A stretch of 64,000 bases of DNA from Jaapia argillacea MUCL 33604 (lineage: Eukaryota; Basidiomycota; Agaricomycetes; Jaapiales; Jaapiaceae), in the NCBI GenBank assembly GCA_000697665.1, contig KL197731.1:508810-572809 (forward strand). Reading direction: 5' to 3'. Made by a program: the position numbers and the translations under genes. The notes below the pieces were generated by a model that was given only the letters and a program-made list of their open reading frames with translations, had not been told where the DNA came from and ran no database searches. Positions 23,238 to 34,689 of the stretch are shown here, one piece after another (positions within the stretch are counted from its first letter, which is position 1; the number at the start of each line of letters is the position of its first letter).

Positions 23238-24927
23238 GTTGGCTATGGTACGTCCCTGTGTTCAATATTTTGACTTAGATTTGATCAGTCTATATGCCTA
23301 TTGAGTAGATGTGCTGCCACCTGAACAATCAATTCCAGAATCCTCCAAGTCTCACAAAAAGAGGAAGGATGTACCAATGTATGAAATGGAGGAGGGTGAG
23401 TCAATTTTCAGTCAAGGTAAATATAACAAATAATAAAATCCATCAGATGATTTACTTTTGAGTCCAACAAAGAAGTCCAAGTCAGTTTTGGAAGACGATA
23501 GTTCAGTGAATACAGACATCCAAGGTATGAAGTGAATCTTTGAACTGTTTTCAATCAACTGAACTGTGGTGTTCTTTCAGACCAAATAAGCTGGAGTCCC
23601 ATACTCCAAATAGAGGCTCTTCCACAGCCTACCAGCAATCCATTTGCTGATTCACAAAGTGGTCAAGGTGTTCAGATTGAGAAGTAACTGAACTCACAAG
23701 GTCTCAATTGCAGGTGATGTCTTGTTTGGTTCCTCAGATGGCATCAATGCCTATCAATTCAGACATGATGAACCATCCCAAAGCTTATTCATAAATGCCG
23801 GTGGTATTCCACACCATTCATTATAAACAATGATTGATACTGAAATGTTCTTAAGGATTTGCAGATATAAGATACCATCCATTCATTGCTCCACAACCTC
23901 TGGTCTTCCATTCCTTGATACCCCCACCTCTACCCTCTTCAGATACACAAGACAATATATCTCAACAGAATGACAACACCATAACGAGGGTCAATGAGAA
24001 CAAGCATCTCTCCAATGTAACTGAAGGTAACTAATACATTCACTCTATTCATCACAATGACTGATGAGCAAATATTGCAACTTTATAATCAAGATGACTT
24101 TGATGGAGACATACCACGTACAGTCCTACATTAAGCACATCATATGATCCAAACATATCATATCAAGGTACATTCTCAATTAATCAATCCATTTGAGGTT
24201 GAATGCATAAAGATGTTTCCTGATTCACAGATAGTCTGCATCTCTCGACTGAAGATGTCAGAGAATTCAACGGTGCTCCATCAGAACATGGATTGCTCAC
24301 AGATCCATATGATGTGAAAGTAATTATGGAGGGATTGGTTGATGGTTTGTTCTGACATATTGTCAATCCAATATCAACTCACTGAATAGTTTCAGGTTCT
24401 TAACATGAAGGTCAATACTTTGAAGCCCACTGAGTGTCCAAAATCCACTAAACAAGAAGTTGTAGATTCTCATTATGAACATCAAAATTTTGCAGCTGAC
24501 TTAGTGAATGCCATCAATACTGCAACATCAGATTACATTGATGAAGAGAGTAAGTTGACACAAAACACTCTGAAAACCAGCTAACAGCCACTGTTAAATC
24601 AGAAGTTGATTCAAAAACTGAAGCAGTTGGCAAATATACTGACTTCAAGGAAACGATGGTTGTTAACCTTCTCAAAGTAGATGGTGAAGAATTCCAATCC
24701 AATAAGTGGATGGACAGTCAAGAACCTCCCAATGCAACATCATCCAAACATGTTGAATGTGAGTTTTTTTTACAAACTTAGGAACAGTACATAACAACAA
24801 TTTAGTAACAGGAGGTCAAAGAACCTTCAGAAGGAGGGATTGGGATGAAAGAATTGGGTCAACTTCTTGGAACATCAGTGAGAACCCAATATCTCAATTC
24901 ATCCAATAAATGATTGAACCATTTCTA
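23238..24927 (+). CDS. 3' part of the host hypothetical gene split by element A
   Basis: Right after the target duplication comes coding sequence (GTTGGCTATG) and a splice donor GTACGT at 23248. About eight to ten short exons follow, separated by small introns with clear borders, for example an acceptor at 23307-23308, an exon reading PPEQSIPESSKSHKKRKD, another reading DDLLLSPTKKSKSVLEDDSS, and DQISWSPILQIEALPQP. Later exons read ADIRYHPFIAPQPLVFHSLI, NMKVNTLKPTECPKSTKQE and TDFKETMVVNLLKVDGEEFQ. The protein is Ser/Pro-rich and acidic with short basic patches (KKRK, KKSK) that could be nuclear signals. No enzymatic domain is visible. The stop is probably at about 24907. The excellent intron structure suggests the insertion is recent relative to decay of the gene. 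Confidence 0.5.
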
Positions 24928-25439
24928 GATATCAATGCTGGCAACTGGACCTTACCAAAGACTCGACTTTCAAAACAGATTATCAAGGCCAAGAAGGCAA
25001 GATCACCATCAGATGCATCTGGACCTTCACAATAGTTATGTGAATGCAATCCTGTAAATTTGTCAAGGAATGTAGTCTCAATACTACAATTGGAATATAT
25101 ACCTGGTCCAGTAAATTGGAATCCCAAATAGCTTGTACTGCAATACAAGAGAATCCTGGAAGTTCACCCAAACAACCTTCTAACCAAAACCAAGGATGGA
25201 TGATAATTCTACTTCACCTTCAATTTAATATGAGATGCTGCCAAGTTAGAAATCTTAACTAGACAATTGCTAAAATCTGAGTCACATACATCATGACAAT
25301 TTCTTGTGGATGCAGACTCAGGTTTGAGCAGTGGTGCACCAAAGAAGTCTAACTTGCTTGTGAGAGTCTCACAGCAAATGGAGAGTGAAGTAAAATATCT
25401 GTCCACACTTCTTTAAAATTAAAAGGTAGCTTCACTCAT
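24928..25439. other. Unassigned region after the split gene
   Basis: Short open stretches on both strands without a convincing splice pattern or domain. It may hold 3' untranslated sequence or further decayed exons. No repeat was recognised. Confidence 0.3.
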
Positions 25440-25990
25440 ACTGATTCTCAAAGTAACACTCCTTGCAGACATCTACCAGGACAACAGTCAACCTCCATAA
25501 ACACAGATGCAATACAAAGATTTGGCAACTCAACCAACAGTATGACATACATTGAACAACCTGATACTAAGTCAGAAGTCAATAAAGTCCTGAATGTGAG
25601 ACAAAACAACTAAGGTGATGTCTGTTACGACCTGCATCTCAAGAGGAACAACAACCATATGACAAATACTCAAAGACAAGTAATTCTCCTCCAGTTCCAC
25701 CTTGCTTTCATAGATTGGAACATATCCTTCCCAACACTTTCCTCACCCAGCCATGCAACACCTTCCAGTGAGAGCAATGCCTTTGCACTGATAAAGAAGC
25801 TCAGCATCTCCTCCATCCTAAAAGAACAATCAATTCAGATACATCAACAAATTTTGAAAAAAAATACCTCATTAGGTTTGTGAAGCCCATAAATATATAC
25901 ATCACCCACAACATCATCAGGAATCTTTGTAACACCATCCAGATTCAAGATGGTGGAGGAGAATCATATGGCCAGTAGAAGATCAGTGTC
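25440..25990 (-). pseudogene. Duplicated gene fragment, copy 1
   Basis: Diverged copy of the segment at 32820-33808. On the minus strand an exon reading LDGVTKIPDDVVGDVYIYG ends with a GT donor. A ~50-base intron follows, then an exon reading CKGIALTGRCC and YVPIYESKVELEENYLSLS. The second copy keeps the same exon/intron layout (VYVYGVHHTNE; CKSIALTGRHC; YVPIYETKEELDENYVALR). An in-frame stop lies after CCMAG, so this copy seems to be a pseudogene. The family is not recognised. Confidence 0.5.
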
Positions 25991-25999
25991 TTGAAGATC

Positions 26000-26690
26000 A
26001 TCCAGAGACACATTAATTATCCCAGCATGATTGTCCTCTTCTTCATCCTCTGGGGATACACACCAAGATGTCTATAGACCATCAATTGTGTCAGATGTAA
26101 AGATGTATAAAATATAAAACATACAACAATCTGATATTGCCTAAGTCGACAATAGGTGGACATGATAACACCACCACCAATCATGTTATCCAAACCCACA
26201 GTCAAACCAACTGAATTAAAAGTGTGAGCCATATTCTCAAAGACAATGGGAAGGTGGTGTTCAGAACAAGATCAACAGGAGCAAGAGCAACAGAGAAGGT
26301 GCCCAAGGTAACAAACAATTGAAGTGTCACACATGTGATGTGCACAGAAAATCAAAAGCAAGGTGACGCACGGCCAAAATCAGTGATCCTAACTGAGTGT
26401 GGGAACTGACAACCTGACATCAGCAATAATAAAGAACGATCTCACAGTCAATGCAACTGAAACCGTGAGACAAAGTCTGTGAGAACAATTGATGCAGTAA
26501 GGTGGTCGCAAGCATCCTCAATCTCAAAAATTTGTGATAAACAATTCTTTCCTCATTCCTCAGGAATTGTAAAGTCTTGCTTTCAATGTGTTCTGTTTGT
26601 AGGTGAGCTGGGCTCCCCACAAAACAACCAAACTCTCCAGTAAGGAAAGCTACTTCAGATGCAGAAGTGCTGTCATAATCCACTCCTAGA
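26000..26690 (-). CDS. Hypothetical minus-strand exons
   Basis: Open segments at 26017-26232 and 26420-26683 on the minus strand. The larger one reads EVAFLTGEFGCFVGSPAHLQ and FLRNEERIVYHKFLRLRMLA and ends at a stop near 26420. It may be the 3' part of the LRR-like gene just upstream, since the intervening sequence at 26690-26740 looks like an intron (donor GTAAATGG near 26738). No domain was recognised. Confidence 0.35.
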
Positions 26691-26740
26691 AAGTTTGATC
26701 ATTGTAAAATCTATTCAATTTAGAATATCCATTTACCTCA

Positions 26741-28009
26741 CGAGTAATTGTCACATTGCCAAAATGTGGCCGCATAATTTCCAGCAAGTGTAATTGAGGG
26801 AATGTAGCAATGACAAGTACTACATCGCCCAGGAATCTTGGACAATTTACTCCATGATCAAATGAAGTATATGCAAAGTGAATGAGTTCTTGAGCTGTGG
26901 CAGTAGGTATATTGGAGAATGCAATTTGAGTGTTGTAAGGGGGATGAGATGGAAGACAGACATCATAATCATCAAATCAGCCCTTGGGAGATAAACTGGA
27001 GGGTATCAAAATTGCATTGGCTCCTGGCAATACACAAATTGTTGTAAGGAGATGGGTGGGGGCTGTCAGATGCTTCAGATGGATGAGAACAGGAATTGAG
27101 GGCATGCTGAGCATGTAAACAGGAGATTTGCCTATGGAAAGAGTGTGAATCCAAGGACATGATCCAAGTATGCCAATGAAGCTCGTGAAATTGACAATTT
27201 CTGTAACTTTGAGTTTCTTTAGCTGCAGTATTACCCCTGTAATACCACTCAAATAACCTTTCACCAGTCTCCATGGAATCACTAGCTTTGTGATTGACAA
27301 CTCCTGCAGATATGCCCAAGGTACGAGTGGAAGATATTGATCAAAATCAACAGAATCCTTGTCAAGTTGTACTGCAGGATCTTCATTGCTTGGATAAGTA
27401 CAACCAATGTGGAAGCTACAAAGACTTTGAGGAAAGTCTGCCAATTGACAGTTTGTGTTACAAACCATGCCTCAGTAGGACTATTTTTACTTCACTTTAC
27501 TTTACCATTTACTGCAGACTACAGACTACAGACTCCTATTTCTTTGACTTACCTTGACTCCTTTCTTACTCATCATCTCTATAGACTATGAATTGTGCCT
27601 GCTATGGACTATGCTTCTACCTAGTATATATACCTGCCAGTCCCTGCTGATAACCCCCATCTTGTTCACTTTGTCAATACAAGTCTTTACTTGCATTCCT
27701 ACAAAGTCTGACTTGGTCTCTGTCTGGTTTCCTCTCTTTATCATCCTCATACTGCCTCACTCTGTGTTGCAACCTAATCAGGTACTTCGTTGAAGTAACA
27801 ACTTTAACAGGTTGTTGGGATGTGTCAAAATGCAACACAATGCATGGTGGCTGATGAACTGTATAAAGATAGAGAAATTTTAAATTCTCAGGCAATATAA
27901 TTTCTGTTCTATGAAAGCATTTGACACTCACTGTCCCATCCCAAAAGTAACCTGGATTTCCAACTGTTGAAGACATTGAAATGATGATAATCCCTTTGAT
28001 AACATCCAA
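26741..28009 (-). pseudogene. F-box/LRR-like host gene, interrupted by a solo LTR
   Basis: On the minus strand, 27810-28009 encodes LPENLKFLYLYTVHQPPCIV. Beyond the solo LTR (27456-27809) the reading continues with YLPLVPWAYLQELSITKLVI, LKKLKVTEIVNFTSFIGILG, IHTLSIGKSPVYMLSMPSI and LIHLKHLTAPTHLLTTICVL. A further exon (26741-26970) reads IATFPQLHLLEIMRPHFG. The spacing of Leu/Ile positions is typical of the degenerate leucine-rich repeats of agaricomycete F-box-type proteins. The N-terminal F-box itself is not visible. The insertion and loss of a continuous frame across it suggest a dead gene. Family assignment is by pattern only. Confidence 0.45.
27456..27809 (+). mobile_element. Solo LTR of the A/B Ty3 family
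   Basis: 354 bases, TGTTACAAACC ... ACTTTAACA. Flanks GTTTG (27451-27455) and GGTTG (27810-27814) form an imperfect 5-base target duplication. The TATA box and ATCTTGTTCA start motif are kept. More diverged than the LTRs of A, so it is an older insertion. Confidence 0.88.
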
Positions 28010-28785
28010 ATTATTTTTGGGAGGATATCAATCAATAGGTTTCCAGCTTTCCCATTTGATCAAACCAGGGTAGTACCTGCTGATCAAGACAACTGGTTTT
28101 GAAACCCCACCAAATCAATGCAAGGCACCTACATTCTTCCACCTTATAACCCATCAACCTCTTCTGCATCAACTTTTTATCACCAACTCAGAGAGGATAA
28201 CTAGGTGTCCCCCCAAATTCCCACAAGAAACTTGTATGATAAAGGTAAGACCATATTACAGAAAGCCTTATTGACCCACGGCAATGACCATATTACAGGA
28301 AGCACGATTAGAGTGTTCAGAGAACATTCTATATCTCCATCCACTGCTAAATTGAAACTATCCTGCACTGCATAGGTCACAATATCAAGTCATATTTCCT
28401 TGAGAGCCCCTGACTGACACATCAACTCAATGGAAAATGTAAAACAGAATTATGACTTACATTCAAAATAAGAAATTGTTTCATGTGCATCTGAAATATT
28501 GCAACAAAACTCCTCGTGAGAAGGTAAGTGATTTTCATTGGGTATTGCATTTGAAGATGGCACAAATTGTAGAGTGTATCTCATAGTTATTGCTAGTAAG
28601 TTTAGGGTGTGAGGTGTTACTTAGATATTGAAAACTCTGTACAAAGTCAATAATCAGATGTAAAGAAGTGTCCAAAATGGCAGAAATTGAAATTCATTGT
28701 CTGCATTTCTCATGATCAAAATCAAAGAGATAATACCTATGGAGTGGTTTGTTTGGCTTGATGAGTCTAGTGTTGACAATTGCAC
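28010..28785. other. Unassigned region
   Basis: Short open frames in several phases, AT-rich, no domain or repeat recognised. A possible splice donor/acceptor pair occurs near 28240-28260, so it may include 5' exons of the LRR-like gene. Confidence 0.3.
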
Positions 28786-28789
28786 CAAT

Positions 28790-29345
28790 CAGCATACAAA
28801 TGGCTAGGCTTTGATTGGACATGCTTGTGTCCAGCAAGCAACCTTCATCTGCGGTCAGCGATTCTCGGTTCTCCCGGCCCTTTCCATTGATGGGATTGTT
28901 GCTCTCGATATTTTTGAGGGTTCTGTCAATAAGGACAGGTTCATATCATTTGTCTGAGAACAACTTGTGAGTGATCTGCTGCCTCCCCATTCGCATCTGA
29001 CTAGGATTCTAGGCCCCTAAACTCACCCCATATCCTGGTCCACAAAGCATTGTTGTTTTGGACAACTGTGCAATTCATCATGACAAAGAGGTTCGACAAA
29101 TTGTTGAGAATCAGTGTGGTATGTACAGCTATCTTCGTATCATGTCGCATCTTCAACTTTGTCGCCTTGTAGGTGCTCACCTTATCTACCTGCCACCATA
29201 CTCCCCTGATCACAATCCGATTGAACAAGCTTTTCACTCCATCAAGGCATGGCTTCATCAGCATGAAGCACAAGCTGTCAACCAATATGCCTGCCCCTGG
29301 TTGATACATCAAGCAGCAATGTCGATCACAAACAGTGCTTCTTCT
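28790..29345 (+). pseudogene. Tc1/mariner-like transposase fragment (DDE_3 type)
   Basis: Plus-strand fragments of a DDE transposase. The first catalytic-Asp region reads FSVLPALSIDGIVALDIFEG and continues SVNKDRFISFV. The second is IVVLDNCAIHHDKEVRQIVE (about 29050-29110). The third, YLPPYSPDHNPIEQAF, is at about 29195-29236 with the catalytic Glu. A 54-base intron (GTATGT ... TTGTAG, 29120-29173) lies between the second and third motifs. Removing it gives about 35 residues between Asp and Glu, close to the DD34E layout. The C-terminal part (IKAWLHQHEAQAVN, PWLIHQAAMSIT) matches the usual end of fungal members. An in-frame stop after FISFV, a frame change near 29030 and the missing N-terminal helix-turn-helix show that it is dead. 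No terminal inverted repeats were found. Confidence 0.75.
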
Positions 29346-31454
29346 CCTCCAAGCGGCTGTTCCACTCCTTGCAAAAGACTTGGAACTTTTGGACACAGCC
29401 CTCAACAGCACCCATGACCTTGCAGAGATGGGCGACAGGAACATCAGCCACAATATCCAGTGTCAGCTCTAGCTCCATCAATGCAGTCTCTGAATTCGTC
29501 AGATCTATGCCCTTCAACTTGAGAAAGTCTCCGAGGCATGCATGAAGCTCAAGTCCAGGGGTGGGGGATGGTGAGAGTGGAGTAGCGTGCTCAATGCTTG
29601 AGCCCCAGATGTTCACCAGTAGCATCAACATAGCAATATCCAGGTTCACCATGCTCCCCCTGATGCTTCTGGCATGGCCACTTGGATTTCAGCTGCATGA
29701 TGATGGTGCCATGCAATTGATCATCCTTGGAGAAGGTATCCAGGTGGGGGACCTGATGTACGGTCAGCAAAATAAAACAAAAGTGCAATACCAACAAACC
29801 TTCGTCCCATAAAGAAGTTCATCCTCTTGATCCTGCGAATTATGGTTGACAAATGGAAGACCTTTCTAACCACGATTTGCAAGATTAGTTGCATTTCAAT
29901 CAGTACAGTATGCAGAAGTGCGAACATACCTGTTTTCAGATCTGAAAACCCTCCATGGCATCAAGATCAAACTCGACCCCAATCTGACAAGCATCCTTCT
30001 TTTTCTTGAGAATGGCAGCCAGGGCGACATTGAAATCGTGGTCGTTCTCAATCATGGTGGCTCCTGTCTTCCCGCCACTAGGTAGGTTATGATATGAGGT
30101 CATCAAAATTATGACAAAGACAAAATTAAGACTTACCTCGAACCAGACCACCACATCTTGAAAGCTGGGCCAAAGGTTTTACCTGGACTGTATTGCTCAT
30201 TAAGGTCTTGAACAGTGAGGCATGCTTGAACCAACTGGGGGCACTCTGTGCCATTAATGACAATGTGATCCGATTTGGTTGTCTTCTCCTTTGCCTTCTT
30301 GGTGGAAGTCTTTGCATCACGACCCATAGCCAGGAGCTTCAGAGCTGGTGTGAATGTCACTGTTATAGAGACGAGATGTCCTGCTTTGTCAAGGGGAACT
30401 GAGAACAGGTGAGTCTCCAGAAAAATAGCAATACAATGAGATGGAATATCTAACCTTTTTCCAGAGGCTGGGGAGGGTGGACAGGTGCTTGTGGGGGCTG
30501 GGGTTGGACAGCATTGGTGGGGAATGCACAGGGAGCAAGTACTAGTCGAGGATCCAGAGCTTTATCAGGCAGTGGAATTGGAGCATAACCAGCTGTGATA
30601 TGATCAGCATTGATCTCCTCGTGTTGTGAACATGCCCGGACTTGTATATTTTCTGTTCTTTTTCATTCTTTTATCGGACTTCATTTGCTTTCATATCATT
30701 TCCCCTGTCTATGATACTCAGCATTGTTTCATCTTATCTTATCCTATCTTATCTTATCTTGGACATTTATCTTATCTCGGATTGGGTACTATTATTAGCA
30801 CAATGACTCCTCATGTACAGCCTCGTCATTGTTCTCCGTTTCATTGTTTTATCTTCATTGTTCATTGTCATTGTCTTAAAACCTTAACTCACTCGCCATT
30901 GTCTCCAGACATTGTCTCATTTGTTATTGTCTGTAGTACATTATTTGACTTTCCATTGTTCTCCTAGTATATAAGGACTCCTAGCTACACTGTATTTGGT
31001 AGCTTGTCCACTTGAACAATACAGTGCTTTAGTTGTACCCTTCAACTGGTTCGCTCATTCTCATCATCCTCTATTGCCTCAAGATCGTAGCCTGAGTACT
31101 AGTTAGCAAGAAGTACCCAAAAGACTTACAAGCCTTATTCGCTACCTTATGCTAACACTAAGGCACTCATAACACCTCATGTGAGTGGTAAAACTTGGGG
31201 GGGCTGACTGCACCATCTGGAAGACACAGGTCAGTCAACTCATACAAAACAAGATATCTGGCGATGAAACCTACCACACCAGGCAGGCTCATCGAGCCAG
31301 TGTTGAGATGGTTGGTGATGATTGACAGGCTGGTTCTTTTGATTGGGTCCCACCATGTCTGAAGTGAGAAATGCAAAAGAGTGTGGTGAGTAGTGACGAA
31401 GGAAAAGAATGGAAAGAAAAGGTTGGAGATGTTGAGGAAAGTATCAAGGCTCAC
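29326..31454 (-). pseudogene. Agaricomycete hypothetical gene, interrupted by a solo LTR
   Basis: Minus-strand exons. The 5' part lies upstream of the LTR (31175-31454, reading TWWDPIKRTSLSIITNHLNT and FIARYLVLYELTDLCLPDGA). Beyond the LTR come a Pro-rich exon (about 30480-30600), VTFTPALKLLAMGRDAKTST and a Lys-rich stretch (30133-30360), then GGKTGATMIENDHDFNVALA and EFDLDAMEGF (about 29950-30080). Next are CQKHQGEHGEPGYCYVDATG EHLGL (about 29600-29690) with Cys/His spacing suggestive of a small zinc site, and a C-terminal helical exon (29326-29560, LELHACLGDFLKLKGIDL). Typical GT/AG borders separate them. I recall similar unnamed proteins in agaricomycetes, often multicopy, but cannot assign a function. 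The solo LTR at 30622-31174 sits inside it. Confidence 0.45.
30622..31174 (+). mobile_element. Solo LTR related to element C
   Basis: 553 bases, TGTTGTGAACATG ... CACTCATAACA. Flanks CCTCG (30617-30621) and CCTCA (31175-31179) are a target duplication differing by one CpG-type transition. The 3' half matches the LTR of C in minus orientation (GTCCACTTGAACAATACAG, then CCCTTCAACTGGTTCGCTC). TATATAAGG at 30968 is 33 bases before AGCTTGTCCA at 31001, the same promoter-to-start distance as in C. Confidence 0.9.
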
Positions 31455-31970
31455 CTTTTATGCATCCTATTGCTATTGTTCGGAATCTGTTGCGAGAACC
31501 GTCAACTTGGTAGCGCCACCATGAAGATCCGGATCCTGAACCCCACCATCACCTGAGCCCATCTACCCTGCCCAAGACTTGCAGACACAGGGTAGGGTCC
31601 TCTATGTCAATTGGTCTCAGGTGGTCAATGCCAGAGTTCCCCACATGATTGCAGTATATGAGCAGGGCCACTTGGCTGAGAAAGTGGTGTCCCCCAGCAA
31701 AACCGAGAACAGGATTGGACTGGATCTTGAGACAAGGACATCATGGGAGGTTGTTGGTAGTGATACATAGCTCCAAAGACTGATATGACAGCAACAGGGA
31801 GATGTCAGATGGTGTCGTTGATGTCATAGACAAGGAGGATAGGTGTGACATGGTAGCAACAAAACAATAAAGTGGGATTCTTGTGATTATCCTCATTAGC
31901 CAAGCAAATAAATATGTACAAACAACTGCTTGTGCGCATTGAACACTGCACATCATTATGCAACACACTG
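31455..31970. other. Unassigned region with a small plus-strand frame
   Basis: One plus-strand frame (31579-31770) reads GRVLYVNWSQVVNARVPHMI and SPSKTENRIGLDLETRTSWE and looks protein-like, but it has no partner exons I can define. The rest is AT-rich without a recognisable repeat. Confidence 0.3.
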
Positions 31971-32745
31971 TAAACAGAAGTCGCAGCACACAATGTTTGC
32001 TCAATATGAGAACTGTGGCTGAAGCTTCATGAGATGTTGCCTTACACTTTCTGAGCCACACAGGGATATGCAGCATGCCTGGACTTGTTCCCCTTACTTC
32101 CATGATATTCTAGGACTCTTGTAAAATGTTCCTACTTGTACTTTAGCTGCTTACTCAGTCCCTATAACTGATTTTCTGGTCTTTCTGTAGCATTCTATGA
32201 GTTGCTGCCTCAAGTACATATAAATACCTGTCTGTACAAAGCTGTAGAGTACCATTCAACTTGCATACCAGCCACCACCACCTTGTGAAATCTCTGAGAG
32301 TAGCCTACACACCTCAATCAACCAACTAAAATGATTCCTGACTGACAACATGCAGTATTAGTTTAGAAGCATGGTAGTCCTAAGTATTAGACCATGCATA
32401 CAGCACCAGCATACATATCAGATATCTCCCAGATATTGCAGTATCTTTCAGCTGTCATTGTAAACATTTGAGTACATATGTGAAGTCTATTCTGTCCAGT
32501 TAGTTCTCCCAATTGGGAATTCCACTAAAATCTCCGAAAATCAAAAAAAAAAAAAAAAAAATTATTCCTACACTTGCTCTACTTGCTTGGAATAAGTCTT
32601 CCTTCATTGTGCTACCCAGGTTTAGGGCTACCTTCCTTTCCCAAAGACCCTCTTATTATCTGTTAGCTCAGGTAATTTTTCTATCACCTGTTGCAGTATC
32701 TGCTACATCTTATATCTAGTCTATCTACTTGAAACCCCAGTTCCA
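31971..32745 (+). mobile_element. LTR-like repeat S, copy 1 (uninterrupted)
   Basis: About 770 bases that match, in reverse orientation, the two outer parts of 38774-41725. It includes a TATA-like ACATATAAATACC near 32215, the CTTGAAAC ... TTCCATA end and a run of 19 A (32543-32561). This copy supplies the empty site for the R copy 2 insertion (CACCAGCATAC near 32410). It is most likely an old solo LTR, but exact ends and target duplication could not be fixed. Confidence 0.55.
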
Positions 32746-32819
32746 TACCTGTTGTAGTGTCTATAAAGTAAGGAAGAATCCAAATATTATACTACTCCTC
32801 AATTGCAATATCACTCTAT

Positions 32820-33808
32820 AAACAAGCTCACAAGATCCAACACCACATAGATTTCTCCCAGGGCAGCATTCAACTTTCATACATGCAGACACTATACAAA
32901 AACTGAGGAAGGCAACCAATTGTACAACATTTTACCAAGTGCCTGATACCAAATCAGAAGACAGAGTCCTGAATACTAGTTAAAACAACCAATGTAATTT
33001 CTGTCATGAGGCATATCTCATGAGGAATATCAAACTGATGATGAACCCTCAAAGCCACATAATTTTCATCCAGTTCCTCCTTGGTCTCATAGATAGGAAC
33101 ATATGCTTCCCAACGCTTTTCTCAACCACTCATGCAATGCCTTCCAGTCAAAGCAATGCTTTTGCAATGACAACAAGGATTAGCATCAGTTCCAGCCTAA
33201 ATTAACAGTCAATAACAAGTATAACAGCAATTTTTTTCAAAAAGAAATACCTCATTAGTGTGGTGAACCCCATAAACATATACAGCCCCATCAACATTGT
33301 TGGGAAGTTTTGGACCACTGTCTGTTACGAACCATACCTCAGTAGGATTATTTTCACTTTTCTTTACTTTGCTTCATCATTCCATTGCGGACTACGGACT
33401 ACAGACTCCTATCTTCCTTGACTCACCTCGACTCCTTTCTTACTCATCATTTACTACGGACTATGGACTGTGCCTTGACTCACCTCGACTCCTTTCTTAC
33501 TCATCATTACTATGGACTATGGACTGTGCCTACTACGGACTACGCTTCTAAATGTATATATACCTGCCTGTACTTGCTAATAGTCCCCATCTTGTTCACT
33601 TTGTCAATACAAGTCTTTACTTGCATTCCTACAAAGTCCGACTTGGTCTCTGTCTGGGTTTCCTCTCTTTCTCATCCTCGTACCACCTCACTCTATGTTG
33701 CAACCTAAGTACCATCAGAGAAGTACACTGTCTTGACTTCAGTACTTCGTTGAAGTAACAACTTTAACACTGTCAAAATCCAAGATGGTGGAGGAGAAAT
33801 ATAAGGCA
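32820..33808 (-). pseudogene. Duplicated gene fragment, copy 2, with solo LTR inside
   Basis: Diverged copy of 25440-25990 with the same exon/intron layout on the minus strand (see that entry). The upstream exon is broken by the solo LTR 33323-33769. Comparison with copy 1 at about 25935 (ACCATCCAGATTCAAGATGG) gives a natural empty site. An in-frame stop after CMSG is shared in position with copy 1, so the family may be dead in both, or a splice border lies there. Confidence 0.5.
33323..33769 (+). mobile_element. Solo LTR of the A/B Ty3 family with an internal duplication
   Basis: 447 bases, TGTTACGAACC ... ACTTTAACA, flanked by an exact target duplication CTGTC (33318-33322 and 33770-33774). 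It is longer than its relatives because a 56-57 base block (33418-33474) is repeated in tandem (33475-33530), upstream of the TATA box. Confidence 0.93.
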
Positions 33809-34689
33809 AGTAGACTAGTTAGGGAGTGGGCCAACAAGTGGCAAGTACAATTCCCATTTCATTTCATTTTGATATTTGTGAAGTACTGTACAGAATGACA
33901 GTAAGGTTGACTGAACAAGCTGCATGAACAGGAAATATAGGTACTCCATTCTACACCCAGATCAGTGTGCAACACATGCAACTACCAGTCTGTGCACATT
34001 GAGCACACTCCCTTGTTTCAAGGTCCACAATGTCAACTCAAAGTTCAAGGTCCACAATTACAATTCTCCCAGCATCTTGTACTGCTCAACTTGATGACCC
34101 ATTGGTTTGCCCCTTCTCCTTGATCTGCTCAATGTTGAGAGCCCTAGCTCTCTGTCTTCTCTGTCTCTGTTTGCCATGTGCAGTCAATTTTTTAATGACT
34201 CAAGGACTCTACATAGCAATGTTTGCTCATCACTCCCACTGATATATCACATATGAGTATTTCTGTTAGATCATTTTCAGCAATCTCCCCCAATAATTAA
34301 CTGACAAGATATTAGAGATTTATAGACTTCATAGTATCAACACACAGTTGTGCCCTCACATTCCTTCTATAGTATCTCAGGTGTTTCTGTGCCTATTCAT
34401 GTTGTTCATTTCATTTCTCTTTTCCCTCAGTCATTTTATGTCCTATGGCTGACTGAGTTCACTATCAGGTACAGCTCAATCCCAGTTGTTTTATCTCCTG
34501 TGGCTGAGCATAGCTAACTAAGTTCACTATTACAAGATTGATGAACTTTTCAATCCTCAGTCAATCACAAAATAATATCACCCTGCTATCCAGGCTGCAG
34601 TGTGACTAGGTAAGACTACGATAAACTGGTATTATTCCAAGACAGACCTATCTGATGTATACCAAATTGCAATGGGTTCATCATTTACT
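33809..34689. other. Unassigned AT-rich region
   Basis: Mostly pyrimidine/adenine-rich sequence with many stops in all frames. One short open stretch (34030-34242) has no domain. A weak resemblance to part of repeat S (AGCAATGTTTGCTCATCA near 34217) suggests a decayed relative. Nothing else was seen. Confidence 0.3.

Noticed and set aside
32543-32561. Run of 19 A as a possible LINE or SINE tail
   Set aside because: Lies within repeat S with matching sequence on both sides in copy 2; no LINE protein, Pol III box or flanking duplication.
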